A stretch of 64,000 nucleotides of DNA from positions 16,921,875-16,985,874 of the forward strand of contig OZ037768.1 in NCBI GenBank assembly GCA_964035545.1, given 5' to 3'. This DNA is from Bugula neritina. Taxonomy: Eukaryota > Bryozoa > Gymnolaemata > Cheilostomatida > Bugulidae. How positions within the stretch are numbered: the first letter of the stretch is position 1; each line of letters opens with the position of its first letter. Positions 1 to 10,860 of the stretch are shown piece after piece. Both the position numbers and the translations under genes were made by a program. Below the pieces are notes generated by a model. That model did not search any database. It was not told the DNA's origin and was given only the letters and a program-made list of their open reading frames with translations.

Positions 1-1799
1 CATCAAACAGAATGAAGTGGCTGTAGATAAACTAAGGTATTGATAAATACATATTTTATTATTGCTGTAGGTTGACTTAGTGAGTTGCAAGTACGATATA
101 TTTCTCATAAATTATTAAAATATGTGGTGATCATTCTTATAAATGTCATCGGAGCTGTGCAATTTCAGAAAAGAGCTCGATGAAGCAAATATTCAACTAG
201 AAGCACAAACTAATCTTGGAAACAGTTTGCTGAGCTCGAGAGATGATGTGCTGAGAAGAATGGAGCAGAGGTCTAAGGAACACAGCCAACTGATGGCTGA
301 AAGATCTATTACTATCACAAAACACACAGTGAGATGATTTGTTATACTGTTTGCTGTTGGTGTCATACTCTTTTTTGCTTAAAGCGTTTGGCCAGCTTTA
401 TTATTTCTATCCACATTTTAGGCATTCACAATCAATTTATTTGTTCACTGAGGTATGCCTAGGTAAAAAGCTTTCACAAGGGAAATTTTTGCTAATTATT
501 GAAAGTTGTCTTCTATTTTTAAGGGCATAAAAGTGTATGCAACTATAGCAAAATTAGGTTTCTTGACAATTATTTCATATATAGCTAACTATGATGAGAA
601 GTTAACAAAAATTATTACATGAAATTCGACAAGGCAAATTTTGAGCAATAGTATGGATATACTGATGAAGTTTCTTGGATCAAGCATTTATGATTGGTTA
701 TTTACCATAATTGCAAATAAGACACTATCCAATCTTGTTAACCATGTATTGCACTATGCTGAAACTATATTAACAGTATTACACCTTTGAAAATAAAGAC
801 AACTTTTAGCAAGTATCCATGAATACAACGTAGCAACACATTTCTATGTTGTTAGTTTTTTTATCTCGCTTATATTTTTAATGGGTTGAAGTTGCTGATA
901 ACTGATAAAATATGTTATTATAAATATGTAACATTTTAGAAATTAATTCAATATATGTTGTGCATGCGAAATTTAGAATGCCTTTATAATATGGCTATAA
1001 GTAACATTAAACCATAAAATGAAATTTTTATTTAGGAAACCTTGCAAAAAGAGTTGGGTATGAACCAAGGACTGGCAATGAAATATAGATTGCTGCAAGG
1101 ACAGTATGTTGACATGAAGAGTCAAGTCATGGATATGTTTGATGAGAGAAATAGACTTGAAGCTGGAATCAAAGATTTGAAACAACTCAAAGGTACTTGA
1201 GCTTCATATGTTAATTACATTAAATTAATTGTGCTGCAACCTTATAAACACTAGGGAGGATTACATTGATTGTAGATTGTAGATCTGTGCTTCTATATTG
1301 ATTACAGGTCTTCAGAGTCGAATGACAAGAGCACTGGAAACTTATTACAAGTTCCGTGGCATGTTCAACTCTGGTGAATTAGACAGGGTGCAAGCTGAAA
1401 ACCGAATAAGTGGTAGAAAACTAGCCTTGTTGCAGGATAACTTTACTGGCGCAGTGGAGGGAATTACAAGTAAGCCTTATTTATTTCATTTAATGAGATA
1501 TTTTGAATAATAATTTTACATGATTTGACATCTACAAAGCTATATTTTAAATCTTGGAAAATAAAACTGGCCATAATTTGATATACAAGACCCCTCCCTG
1601 CCCTTTGAAAAACTTTTGTTCTAGATTAATTGAATTGTAATAATAACTGAAAATAAATTACTGTTATATATATATATACTTCTTTTTAGAATTTTTGAAA
1701 GTTCAGATGAGTGTGTTGGACAAAAGAGAAGTAGTGAAAGAACACCAGTTGACCACAAAAGTTCAGGCAACTTCAAGTACAAATGTTGCAGTGCATTAG
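1..1799 (+). CDS. Coiled-coil protein, 3' end only (five exons), unidentified
   Basis: Five exons join in phase: 1-36, 169-328, 1036-1192, 1308-1469 and 1690-1799, with TAG at 1797-1799. All introns have GT..AG ends and the phases match (2, 0, 1, 1). The joined segment is about 208 residues, rich in Glu, Lys, Gln and Leu with heptad-like spacing, for example KELDEANIQLEAQ and ERNRLEAGIKDLKQL, which indicates a long coiled coil. The last exon ends in a Ser/Thr-rich tail. No catalytic domain or signal peptide is visible. The gene starts outside the window, so the first exon here may extend further left. An AATAAA at 2016-2021 is a plausible polyadenylation signal. The next gene, MRPS33, is convergent, and the two 3' ends overlap if both predicted signals are used. 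I do not recognise the family; a cytoskeletal or centrosomal coiled-coil protein is possible but unproven. Confidence 0.75.
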
Positions 1800-2015
1800 G
1801 CCGTTGCCAATCACTATAGGCTGATGCTTTTTATGGGCAGTGAAAAGTATATAAACAATTTTTCAGTTATTGATTCAATTTTTAATACATTTATTCTGAG
1901 AAATTATTTTAATTAGTTATAAATTTACACATGCTATAAAATATTTTTAGATTAGCAAATTTATTTTTGAATGCTCTCCGTCCAATTTACTGAAATTTAA
2001 CTTGAACTTTGTTAA

Positions 2016-2021
2016 AATAAA
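2016..2021 (+). terminator. Polyadenylation signal of the coiled-coil gene
   Basis: An AATAAA lies about 217 bases after the stop codon. It sits on the other side of the likely MRPS33 signal (AATAAA on the minus strand at 1960-1965), so the two convergent transcripts probably overlap by some tens of bases. Confidence 0.5.
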
Positions 2022-2135
2022 CTACAATATACAAATTTTTCCATTTCTAGTTTCAAGTTGACATAGTAGTTGCGACAACTGCTCTCATCTGCAATAACAG
2101 AATAAACTGTATCAGCCACACATAAATACATTGAT

Positions 2136-2680
2136 TCAGCCTCTTTTCATTGCACGCTTTCCTTCACCCTTCTTGGGCTTCACTTTTCCTCTCAATGCTC
2201 TTTGTCTTTTCATTTCATCTTTAAAATCGGCATGCTCATCTCTAGAATAACGGATTATAGTATATTCAGAGAGTACGATATGCACACAAAAAGTACATTT
2301 TCAGTTAACCTATAGAGTCTCACCTGAACAGACCAACTTTCCTAAGTTTCCCAAGTAGGGTTGTCAACTCAATGTGTCTAGGGTAGTATTCTACTATTTC
2401 TGGACGTTTATCTAATGGTTTCTCTTTGAATATTCGTACTACCTACAGGTAAAAATACATACAACCGATATTTGATTATTCATTGGCAGAAGCTTGTACA
2501 TGTTAGCATAGGATTCAGTATGATGTATTAAAACTGGCACAGGAACTGTAATAACTAAGAACGGTTATATGATCATCAGACCTTTGGATCTAGACCACTA
2601 GATGGCATCATGTGAGGTGGAACTTCACCAAATATTCTTGCAGAGAGTCTGGCCATACGTTGAGCATATGGTGAAAGCAT
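2136..2680 (-). CDS. MRPS33: Mitochondrial small-subunit ribosomal protein mS33
   Basis: Three exons read leftward: 2680-2582, 2442-2324 and 2241-2136. They join in phase (0, then 2) into 107 residues, against 106 for the human protein. The start [20 protein letters not shown] and the basic tail [14 protein letters not shown] are hallmarks of mS33, a component of the mitochondrial 28S small ribosomal subunit that works in mitochondrial translation. The ATG at 2680 is chosen because it gives the usual family start and length. The first donor is GTCTGA, a weak GT site; the other splice sites are ordinary. A minus-strand AATAAA at 1960-1965 may end the transcript. The gene looks intact. It converges with the coiled-coil gene, and no functional link between the two is evident. 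Confidence 0.95.
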
Positions 2681-4226
2681 CTTTAGAGTGCACAATTACT
2701 ATATTATTTTGACCAAACTCCTAAAAATAAAATATGTAAATGTTTGTAACTTAAGGCATGACAATAGTTTGTAGCATTTTAAATTGAACCAATCCTATAG
2801 TTCATTAGCTAGTTTTTATAGACCATCATGGCTTTTAGGAGTTATCTTCTATTTTCAAAGAAGGCTACAGCAAAAAAGATGCCAAACAAATAAGTTGCTA
2901 TATTTAAATTCAAAAACTTGCTTTAGGTAAACAAGTAACAAAATATGGCTATATGGAGGTTCAGAACTCAGTCTTGCACACTAAACAGCATGAAGTTTTT
3001 TAATAAAGCTTTTCTCATCACTAATTTATGATTACTAGTGATGGAAGAGTGAAAATTTCCAGTTTTAATAATGTTGAAAATAATTTTGATTTATAAAATC
3101 ATATGTAATTGAAGACAAATCTAATCAAAGGCAATAAAAGTGATTCATTGATGAACAAATGACCCCATCATGAAGCTAAAATAATCACATCAAAAACTTG
3201 AACCATTTCTTTAAAGCTGAGACCAACACAAAATTATAAAGCGACAAAATGACTATGTACAAATCTTACATCTAGAAATAGAACACAGTCAAGATTACTG
3301 CATACACTAAATACACAACATAAATTCTCGAAAAGTGATGTATTTTATCTCTCAATTGCTAAAAGTTAATTCTTCAGCATCTTATGTTTTACCAATATAA
3401 CAAGACCACAGACTCACACCAAGTTCTGGAAGAAGTCCACTTATTATTGATAGGATTTTTAGCTTAGGCTTTATGCTTGAAAAACTTTGTTGGGTAAATA
3501 ACAATTTAAATACAGGCAATGTAAGAAATATGTTACTTAATGCCAAAAAAACTATAGATATGGCCGAAATAGAGTATAGATTTGAGAATAATAAACTTGG
3601 CAACACTGGTTAGACAGGTATATTTAGAAAGACAATCTCTGTCTTATAAAACATAAATTAGAGTAGGTGAGTGCAAATTAAATTACACATGTTATAAATG
3701 TGCCAACTGAGAAGTATCAACTAAAACCAAAACACCCCAGACCCTAAATGAAATTTAAACACAAAAATTAAATTAATTTTCAATTACTATAACTATGAAT
3801 ATCAGGTCTTCAAATATTATTATGAAAAGCTGCAATAGGTATTCATAAGCTCGTCCTACTCAATTTAACATATATACAATGACAGCTTAATAAATGTAAC
3901 TAATATATGACACACTGTTTGCATGAAGTGAATTTTTGAAAGCTTGAAGAATTTGTCTTTAAAATGCAAATTCTTTATTTTTAAATAAGATTAGCAATCT
4001 AACTTTGTTGCAAACCTATGTGACATTCACACAATTGGAAAGAATGCCATTTTACGGATTTGTGATGTTATCTACATCAAATATTATAATTGAAACATAT
4101 TTTTCATCTAAGGAAAAGCTTAAGGATACCACAAAAAATACAAATAAGATTACTGATATTCTTAATTTTAATTTTTGATAGTAACACCAACACAAGAATA
4201 ATACGATAATGATTATTATATCATAG
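2681..4226. other. AT-rich intergenic DNA
   Basis: This stretch lies upstream of MRPS33. Only short chance open frames are seen, with no splice-consistent coding segment and no recognisable RNA gene. The MRPS33 promoter should lie at its left end, but no clear motif stands out. Confidence 0.6.
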
Positions 4227-4523
4227 TGTAGTAGTTTTGTGGGTTATAGAATGAAATCAGGCAGAGAACATAACTCCTTGTTATAGAAGAGACAAGAGAG
4301 AGAGGTTGCCGTGTAGTAGAGAGAAGTATCCAGTGTGAGCTCCAGTCCGCAAGTGACTGAAGCTCTAAAATGCGTATCCTTTTATACCAGTGGAACAAAG
4401 GACTTCTAGAACCTTCTACCGACAGCGGGCCGATGTTCGGCAGGGAATGGCGACATTCGTCATGTCGGTAACCGACACTGGAAATATCGGTAATGCCGAA
4501 ATCGGTCCAACTGTCGGTTTACA
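4227..4523 (-). repeat. LTR-like island with TATA box and heat-shock-element motif
   Basis: This segment of about 297 bp begins TGTAGTAG and ends GGTTTACA, so it has the TG..CA ends of an LTR. It is richer in G, C and CpG than its surroundings and contains several TCGGTA/TACCGA-type short inverted motifs at 4430-4520. Read on the minus strand it has a three-block heat-shock element (4404-4416), then TATAAAA (4386-4380), then a leader. No internal retroelement sequence is attached and no target duplication is obvious. A solo LTR is one reading and an orphan promoter is another. Confidence 0.4.
4404..4416 (-). promoter_or_regulatory. Heat-shock element motif (TTCnnGAAnnTTC)
   Basis: Three alternating blocks with exact two-base spacing, TTC, GAA, TTC, form the minimal trimeric binding site of heat-shock factor. 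It lies 18 bases upstream of a minus-strand TATAAAA at 4386-4380. No heat-shock gene is visible downstream within the window. Confidence 0.45.
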
Positions 4524-6274
4524 CGAATAAGCAAAAATGAACCCAACCAGGTGTATGCGTATTGTAACTTATAATTGGGGAAAGGGGATTAACTGTTTAC
4601 TATGCTAAAGGCTTAATGATAGCCATAGTATTTAAGGTATTAGAAAGTTACGCCACAGACTTAGCTATAACTACAGTATTTAGAAAAATAGCCATAAGTA
4701 ATGTGTCAAGGGGGATAATTCTTAATATTTTTCACAATAGACATGTATTGATAAATTATCATAATCATACTCCTAGTCATAGTGATTACGATATTCATAA
4801 CAATTATTTTAGTAATGGCTTATGGCTTTATTATTTATAACATTAACAGCATGAGCATTAGTATGAGTATCACTATCAGTATAACTATAAGCACAAGTAT
4901 TGATATCTTTAAACTACTAAAAGTAAATATAACACTAACATAACCAACAGGCATAGGCAATAGCAACGACATTTACTTTTAGTTGATCATTTACTATATA
5001 GTATATATCAATTTAATAAGTATAATAATAATAACCTCTTTGCCCCTTGGCTTAGCCTTATCATTATGAATATGAGTTCGTCATAATCATTTCAAGCTTA
5101 GCATTATGATTATGATTATCATCATGTCTTAAAGCTTAAGCGGTACTAGCACTACTAGTAGACGTAGTAGTACAGGTTGAGGTACTAGTAGACGTAGTAG
5201 TACTAGTACTACCACAACTACTAACCCTTCACCTTGGGCTTGCCAGTTCTCATTCTGAGTTCAGTTTGAGTTGTCACTACGAGTACGTCTACTGACAGTG
5301 ACTACTCACTACTGACTACACTTGTCAAATCGGCACGTTTAAGATTCATTTGGATTTGTCAATATCAAATATCAATTATGATTCTCAAAACATTAGATAA
5401 CTTCATTATAACTATTATCTTTTAGCTTAGACATACGACTACGTACTCGTAGTCACAAGGCAAGAGGCTGAACCACTGAGCTGGAATAGACCTGGAGAGG
5501 CCAAGGACGTTTTAGCGTGGCCAAATAGTTTAGCTCCGCCTTAACATGGAAAACTTAACCACGCCTACTTGTTTTGCACGCAGTAGTAGTAAAATCCATT
5601 ATAAATGCAAGCTATTAGAGCTTATAAATTGAGGTAAACACTAAAAATTAATGAAAATTCAGCAATGTGAAGCAGGAACTAATTATTTTGTTTATTTTAC
5701 TTTTGATATTTGTAATTTCATGACTAATTATCATTTTATGAAGCATGTACCTCAAGTATATATGATAATAACTTTAATAACCTAACAAATGCATTACATA
5801 TTTATTGATTAGATCAACACATTAGTCAAAATTAAATGAAAAGCAACAGCAAAGCAAATTTCAGCCTTAGTACATGAACACTGGCAGTAAGGATAACAAG
5901 TATAAAAGTTTATAAATAATATAAAAAAACCGGTGGTAAGACACAGCTTTACAACACAGGCAAGTAACAGATTTCCTTAAACCTTTCAAAGTTTTAAATT
6001 CTGTTTTCAAGTGCTAATCTGAAAGCAATAAGTGATTAAAATAGAATTACAGAATAAACAAAAAATAATATTATATTGCAATAACAATATTTGTTATCAT
6101 CTAATGTTATAATATAAATACTGTTGTAATAACTTCTAAACGATTAATTACCCACATCCTTATTACTGGCCTCTAAACAGTACACTTTTGTTGCTACATT
6201 GCCTGAAATTTAGTTTGTGCATAGCAATATTTGTTAGTTTAGCAATGTGGTGCTGAAATAAGTCATAATATACT
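4524..6274. other. AT-rich non-coding stretch with simple-sequence patches
   Basis: Mainly A/T-rich sequence. Around 4840-5220 it is built from short, imperfect units such as AGTATNAC and TAGTAGACGTAGTAGTAC (the latter seen twice between 5155 and 5205). No coding exon could be supported. Confidence 0.5.
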
Positions 6275-6889
6275 TCAATGAGTAAATTTAAAAGGGAGAA
6301 ATGATGATTTTCGATGCCTAATGATGTCTCCATGAATAGCAGTTGTGCTATCTAATGGCTTAGAATTTCCTGAGTTGCCTGGATGTACACCACATCGGGT
6401 CACCAATTTTCTAAAGATAGACTGAAAGCCAGTTACAGATGCGTTATTATTCCATCCACCTAGAACAGATATTAAAAAAATGCTTGGACATCAATTGCCT
6501 GTTCACAATTAATGATTGGATTATGTTTACCCAGAAAAAATGATGTTTTTTAGAACACAAGCAAAACCTTGCATGCAATTAAGCCAAAAAAGTCATTTAA
6601 TTAAAAAATGCACAATTGCTTTGACACCACAGCTTTGGAAATTTTTGAAAATTCATTATCTTTGTCTCTTGGTATTCAAAAGTTAATAAAATTTACTTCA
6701 TATTGCATGCATTTTAACTGCTAAGCTCATGCAAAAAAATTCACTTTTCAACACAGTTGGTCCAACCGACCATCTTAGTTGCCCCTATCAAAGCAAAGTG
6801 AAAAACCGAACACCTGAAGGAAAGAGATAAGAGAGTAAGAGAACAAATGAACATGTTAACATAAGTGGATGCAGACTGGGCTTCATGCA

Positions 6890-7121
6890 TAGCTGTATAT
6901 CGAACCATCAAATATAGAGGGGCATGGGGCAGAGATAGCTTCTTGCGACATCTTGTAAATACTTTAAATGAGCTTCTATTTTAAATAATCCAACAGAGTT
7001 TTGATTTTTTTTCTCTTATTTTTGTTCATTCCTACTTATTATAGCCAGTATTTACACTGAATTTTGCAACGTGTTGTCATGTTTGTGATATGTAATAAAT
7101 CAATCAATCAATCAATCAATA
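6890..7121 (+). mobile_element. LINE 3' tail with (AATC)n end
   Basis: The segment shares GGGGCAGAGAT and an AATAAATCAATC-type tail with the 62.8-63.2 kb element. The short-period tail at 7098-7121 is typical of some non-LTR retrotransposons. It lies next to the end of a transposase exon, so its insertion may have helped break that gene. The left boundary is approximate. Confidence 0.45.
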
Positions 7122-7781
7122 GCATACCACAGCTCTAAATGGTCTTGCGAAAATTTATACATTAGCAGATAGTCGAGCGTTTTAGGCACCAACAGTTTCT
7201 CCACCAACCCAAATACTGTGTCAATGGCACATACAAGTCCAGTAATACAAACATGTCTGCAAATAACACAAATAGGGACAGGCACATATTAGATCTGAAA
7301 TATAAGCAAGTAACACTTTCTATGGTAATAGGAAATTTACCTTTTGGTCTTGTACAGAGGTATCCCTTCATTATTCTTTAGGCCTAGCAAATATTGCCGT
7401 GTATCTTTCAGAAAAGGAGTGATGACACTGATACCATTTAGATGTAAAGGCTGCTTGTAGCCTTTAGCTATTGCTGATCGACTATTCAGGATGTCAAACA
7501 ACCGATCAACTTGCTACAGAAAAAGTAACATCAGCAGAACATGGGACGATTGCAGTTACAGTATTTTAAAGAAATAAAACCAAAAGCTGTAACAAACCCT
7601 AATGAAGTTGATGGTAGCATCACACTGCTGGAATTTAGAGAGCCCCAACTGTTTCAGCGTATCTAGTGAGTCAGCCACTGAAGCTGACAGCAACTGGGTA
7701 GCAAGAGACACCTGAGTAGATGACACAATAAAGATATTAGTTCAACACTCAATTATAACTGCATTGCCAAAGTAGCGCTCT

Positions 7782-7848
7782 ACTAGTAGTAGTAGTAGCA
7801 GTAGGCTAGTAGTAGTAGTAGCAGTAGGTTAGTAGTAGAAGTAGCAGC

Positions 7849-7880
<32 letters not shown>

Positions 7881-7952
7881 AAGTAGCAGTAGGCTAGTAG
7901 TAGTAGTAGCAGTAGGCTAGTAGTAGTAGTAGTAGTAGTAGCAGTAGTAGGC

Positions 7953-7985
<33 letters not shown>

Positions 7986-8142
7986 CAGTAGGCTAGTAGT
8001 GGTAGTAGCAGTAGGCTAGTAGTAGTAGTAGCAGTAGGCTAGTAGTAGCAGTAGGCTAGTAGTAGTAGTAGCAGTAGGCTAGTAGTAGCAGTAGGCTAGT
8101 AGTAGTAGTAGGCTAGTAGTAGTAGCAGTAGTAGTAGTAGGC

Positions 8143-8181
<39 letters not shown>

Positions 8182-8505
8182 CAGTAGGCTAGTAGTGGTA
8201 GTAGCAGTAGGCTAATAGTAGTAGTAGCAGTAGGCTAGTAGTAGTAGTAGTAGCAGTAGGCTAGTAGTAGTAGTAGGCTAGTAGTAGTAGTAACAGTAGG
8301 CTAGTAGTAGTAGTACTAGTAGTAGCAGTAGGCTAGTAGTAGTAGTAGCAGTAGGCTAGTAGTAGTAGTAGCAGTAGGCTAGTAGTAGCAGTAGGCTAGT
8401 AGTAGTAGTAGCAGTAGGCTAGTAGTAGTAGTACTAGTAGTAGCAGTAGGCTAGTAGTAGTAGTAGTAGCAGTAGGCTAGTAGTAGTAGTAGCAGTAGTA
8501 GTAGT
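7782..8505. repeat. TAG/CAG/GGC microsatellite, about 720 bp
   Basis: Tandem TAG trinucleotides are punctuated by CAG and GGC, giving recurring units like TAGTAGTAGCAGTAGGC. Units are heterogeneous, with occasional TGG, TAC and AAC variants. It occupies the place where the middle of the THAP transposase should be. A further palindromic CTACTAGTAG patch follows at about 8570-8640. Confidence 0.95.
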
Positions 8506-8862
8506 TGTTGTACTATCATACTGATACTGTAAGTATAACATTAGCCATTAGCCTTAGCTATTAGTATTAGTATTACTACTACTAGTAGTAGTAGTACTAG
8601 TAGTAGAGTACTACTAGTACTAGTACTACTAGTAGGCAGCAGCACCGCTACCACAACTATTAAGCCTACTGTTACGCTAGTTCATGTATTACTTTCACTG
8701 ATTGTTGTAACTAAAGCCATATACTTACTTGTGAAAAGAGATTTTTTTTGTCTTTATGTAACTGCTGTACTGGTAGTTGCGGCAATTGTATGCATAACAC
8801 TGAGACTCAGTGGTCTTGCTTCTTTGACCCTTAGTTTGCTTAGGATACGGAGAATTCGACAT

Positions 8863-9080
8863 GTTTAACGAAGTAAAGGTGATAGAAAACACAATTAAAT
8901 AAAAATATAGTCGCTTCAGATATAAAGCAGGACAAAAAACAAAGTTTAAAAGTGAGATTCACTCAATCGAAATGATGGACGACCGGCTCTATTTTCTCCC
9001 GCTAGAAAAAGAGCATGCTCGGGCTCACAAAGCCAATCGGCAACGAGGTTACATTACAAAGTACAATCGTACCCATTCCA
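8863..9080 (-). promoter_or_regulatory. Probable promoter region of the THAP-like gene
   Basis: This short stretch is richer in CpG than its flanks (around 8975-9050) and lies just upstream of the THAP exon start. It includes an ATTGG/CCAAT box around 9032. A plus-strand frame of 37 codons starts at 8972, but it has no support as a gene. Confidence 0.3.
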
Positions 9081-9414
9081 GTTAATAATTATTGAGTTCA
9101 TTGGGCTGAACCACCAAAATCTAGCATTTTTTTATAAAATGACTGAGTTTGAATCGTAGAAATGGTCTTATTTATTGAACTATTCCATTGGTCGTATCAA
9201 GATCTAGACCACTGTATGTCAACTTTCAACTAATAAAATGTAAGGAAGATAACTCTGTAAGTAGACATAATGAAGTGACAGTTACATTGACTTATAGTCG
9301 ATGTTATAACAAATACTATTGGTTAAAATTTTGTAAGGACCTAGTGGGTGCCTCTAACTATTGGTCATCTGCGTTTGGTGATTGATCATGTTTATGGTGA
9401 CCGTGATCAGTGAT

Positions 9415-9461
9415 CCTTTGCCTTTTGGTTACATTATGATAGTGTAACCAAAAGGCAAAGG
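9415..9461. repeat. Perfect 19-bp inverted repeat (hairpin)
   Basis: Arms CCTTTGCCTTTTGGTTACA (9415-9433) and its exact complement (9443-9461) flank a nine-base loop. It lies in AT-rich DNA with no gene nearby. It may be the collapsed ends of a small DNA transposon. Confidence 0.85.
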
Positions 9462-9479
9462 GCTTAGTTTAAGGCTAAT

Positions 9480-10090
9480 GTTTAAGTTAGTAAATATAAT
9501 AAATTGAGTAAAGTTAGCTACTAAATTTGTTGATCTGCTTGAACGTAATACTTGATTAGTGATTAGTATTAGCAATAGCTAACTCTAAGTCTAATAAAAT
9601 AGCATAAGTTATTAACTTTAAGTATTAATCATTTAATGATTAAATTAATGATTATAATAAAGTATTACTATTAGTATTAGTATTACTAATACTATTAGTA
9701 TTAGTATTACATTAGCCATTACTATAACTATAAGTATAAGTATAGGTTAATTTATAAGTAATACTAATAGTTATACTTATAGTAATAGTATAACTAATAC
9801 TAATACTAATAGTAATAGTAATAGTAATACTGTAACTATAAGTTATTTAATAAATATTACTAATTATAATACTATAAGTATAAGTATAAACTATAGTAAA
9901 ACTAAATGTAATACTAATACTAATAGTGATACTTATACTTATAGTTATAGTTATACTAATAATTAATAGTATTAGTATAACTATAACTATAAGTATTACA
10001 TTTGTAGTTCACTATTACTATTAGTATTAGTATTACTATTACTATTAGTATTAGTATTGATATTGGTATTACTAATATTAATTCGCATCT
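9480..10090. repeat. Irregular hexamer array (TAATAC / TATTAG type)
   Basis: About 600 bp are made almost wholly of TAATAC, TAATAG, TATAAG and their complements in mixed order and both orientations. It is not a clean tandem repeat. Similar arrays occur at 31.6-31.95 kb and 33.15-33.35 kb. Confidence 0.8.
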
Positions 10091-10482
10091 GTTAAACTAA
10101 AAGTAAAACATAATGATAATCATGATCCATAGACATAATGATAATGATGAACATGATGATGGTAATACTATTCATAATCATAATGCCAATTGTCACGGCC
10201 AGCATGGCCCTTTTGTAACTCATCCTGTTAGTACAAATAAATCAAACCCAAGTATTGAAAATGCATTCATAAATTAGTTTAGCACTAATAGTAGTTATAC
10301 TTAACTTATCAACCCTATTCATTGTCATTAACCTTAAGCAATATTTGTTTTTCATAGAATTAACACCGTTCTGAACTGTTATGTTAGCCTGTACATCTTG
10401 TAATCTAATAGTAATTAGTTTAGCTAGCTGTATAAGGCTTTGTAAGCTGCACATGTGACATGGGTGACTAGTCAATATTCCG

Positions 10483-10536
10483 AAAGCCCATTGCTGATTG
10501 AAAGCCCATTGCTGATTGAAAGCCCATTGCTGATTG
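10483..10536. repeat. Three exact copies of an 18-bp unit
   Basis: AAAGCCCATTGCTGATTG is repeated three times in a row and followed by degenerate CCGAAGGTCCATT units. The 102-codon open frame seen on the minus strand here is a by-product of this repeat. Confidence 0.9.
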
Positions 10537-10696
10537 CTCCGTAGGTCCATTGTTCCGAAGGTCCATTAGTCCGAAAATTAGTACACACAGGCATCCCCAC
10601 TGAGAATATAGTAAATTTCACTCACAATTTAGTTTAAGTTCTTGCTATATTATTGTTCTGTGAGTGGCATGGGTGTTGCCTACTTGTGATTGTTTA

Positions 10697-10860
10697 GCCT
10701 GATATTACACTATGATGCCTCAAGTATGGCTGCTCCATAAGCAGAGTATACACCAAACTATTCACTATGCTGTCAGCTAGCAAGCCTGTAATTAATAATG
10801 TACGCATAATTATGTTGATAGATGATGTAGCTGCTTATTGATCATAGTGTAATCTCAGGC
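10697..10860. mobile_element. MITE with terminal inverted repeats and TA target site
   Basis: The ends GCCTGATATTACACTATGAT (left) and ATCATAGTGTAATCTCAGGC (right) are inverted repeats differing at one position, and TA flanks both sides. At 164 bp with no coding capacity, it fits a Tc1/mariner-type non-autonomous element. It is nested inside LTR-like copy A. Confidence 0.75.

Larger units (their letters stand above)
6275..8862 (-). pseudogene. THAP9 / P-element-like transposase, broken
   Basis: The leftward exon at 8862-8729 starts MSNSPYPKQTK and contains CYAYNCRNYQYSS..ISFHK, the first half of a THAP C2CH zinc finger, and ends at a good GTAAGT donor. Three further exons carry C-terminal P-element/THAP9 transposase sequence: 7711-7598 (ATQLLSASVADSL), 7513-7341 (NGISVITPFLKDTRQYL) and 7256-7128 (KFSQDHLEL). 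A last one, 6459-6275, starts GWNNNASVTGFQ and ends with TGA. The rest of the THAP finger and the RNase H-like catalytic core are absent; the region where they should lie is TAG microsatellite. Exon phases do not match between the THAP exon (ends phase 2) and 7711 (needs 0), nor between 7128 (2) and 6459 (needs 1). A LINE tail with (AATC)n ends at about 7121, beside the end of the 7256-7128 exon. The intact family cuts DNA or is host-domesticated. This copy cannot encode a full enzyme. Confidence 0.75.

Noticed and set aside
8972-9085. 37-codon plus-strand frame (start MMDDRLYFLPLEK)
   Set aside because: It is short, in the likely promoter of the THAP-like gene, with no splice or polyA context.
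10242-10550. 102-codon minus-strand frame with NQQWAF repeats
   Set aside because: It is created by the 18-bp tandem repeat inside an LTR-like element.
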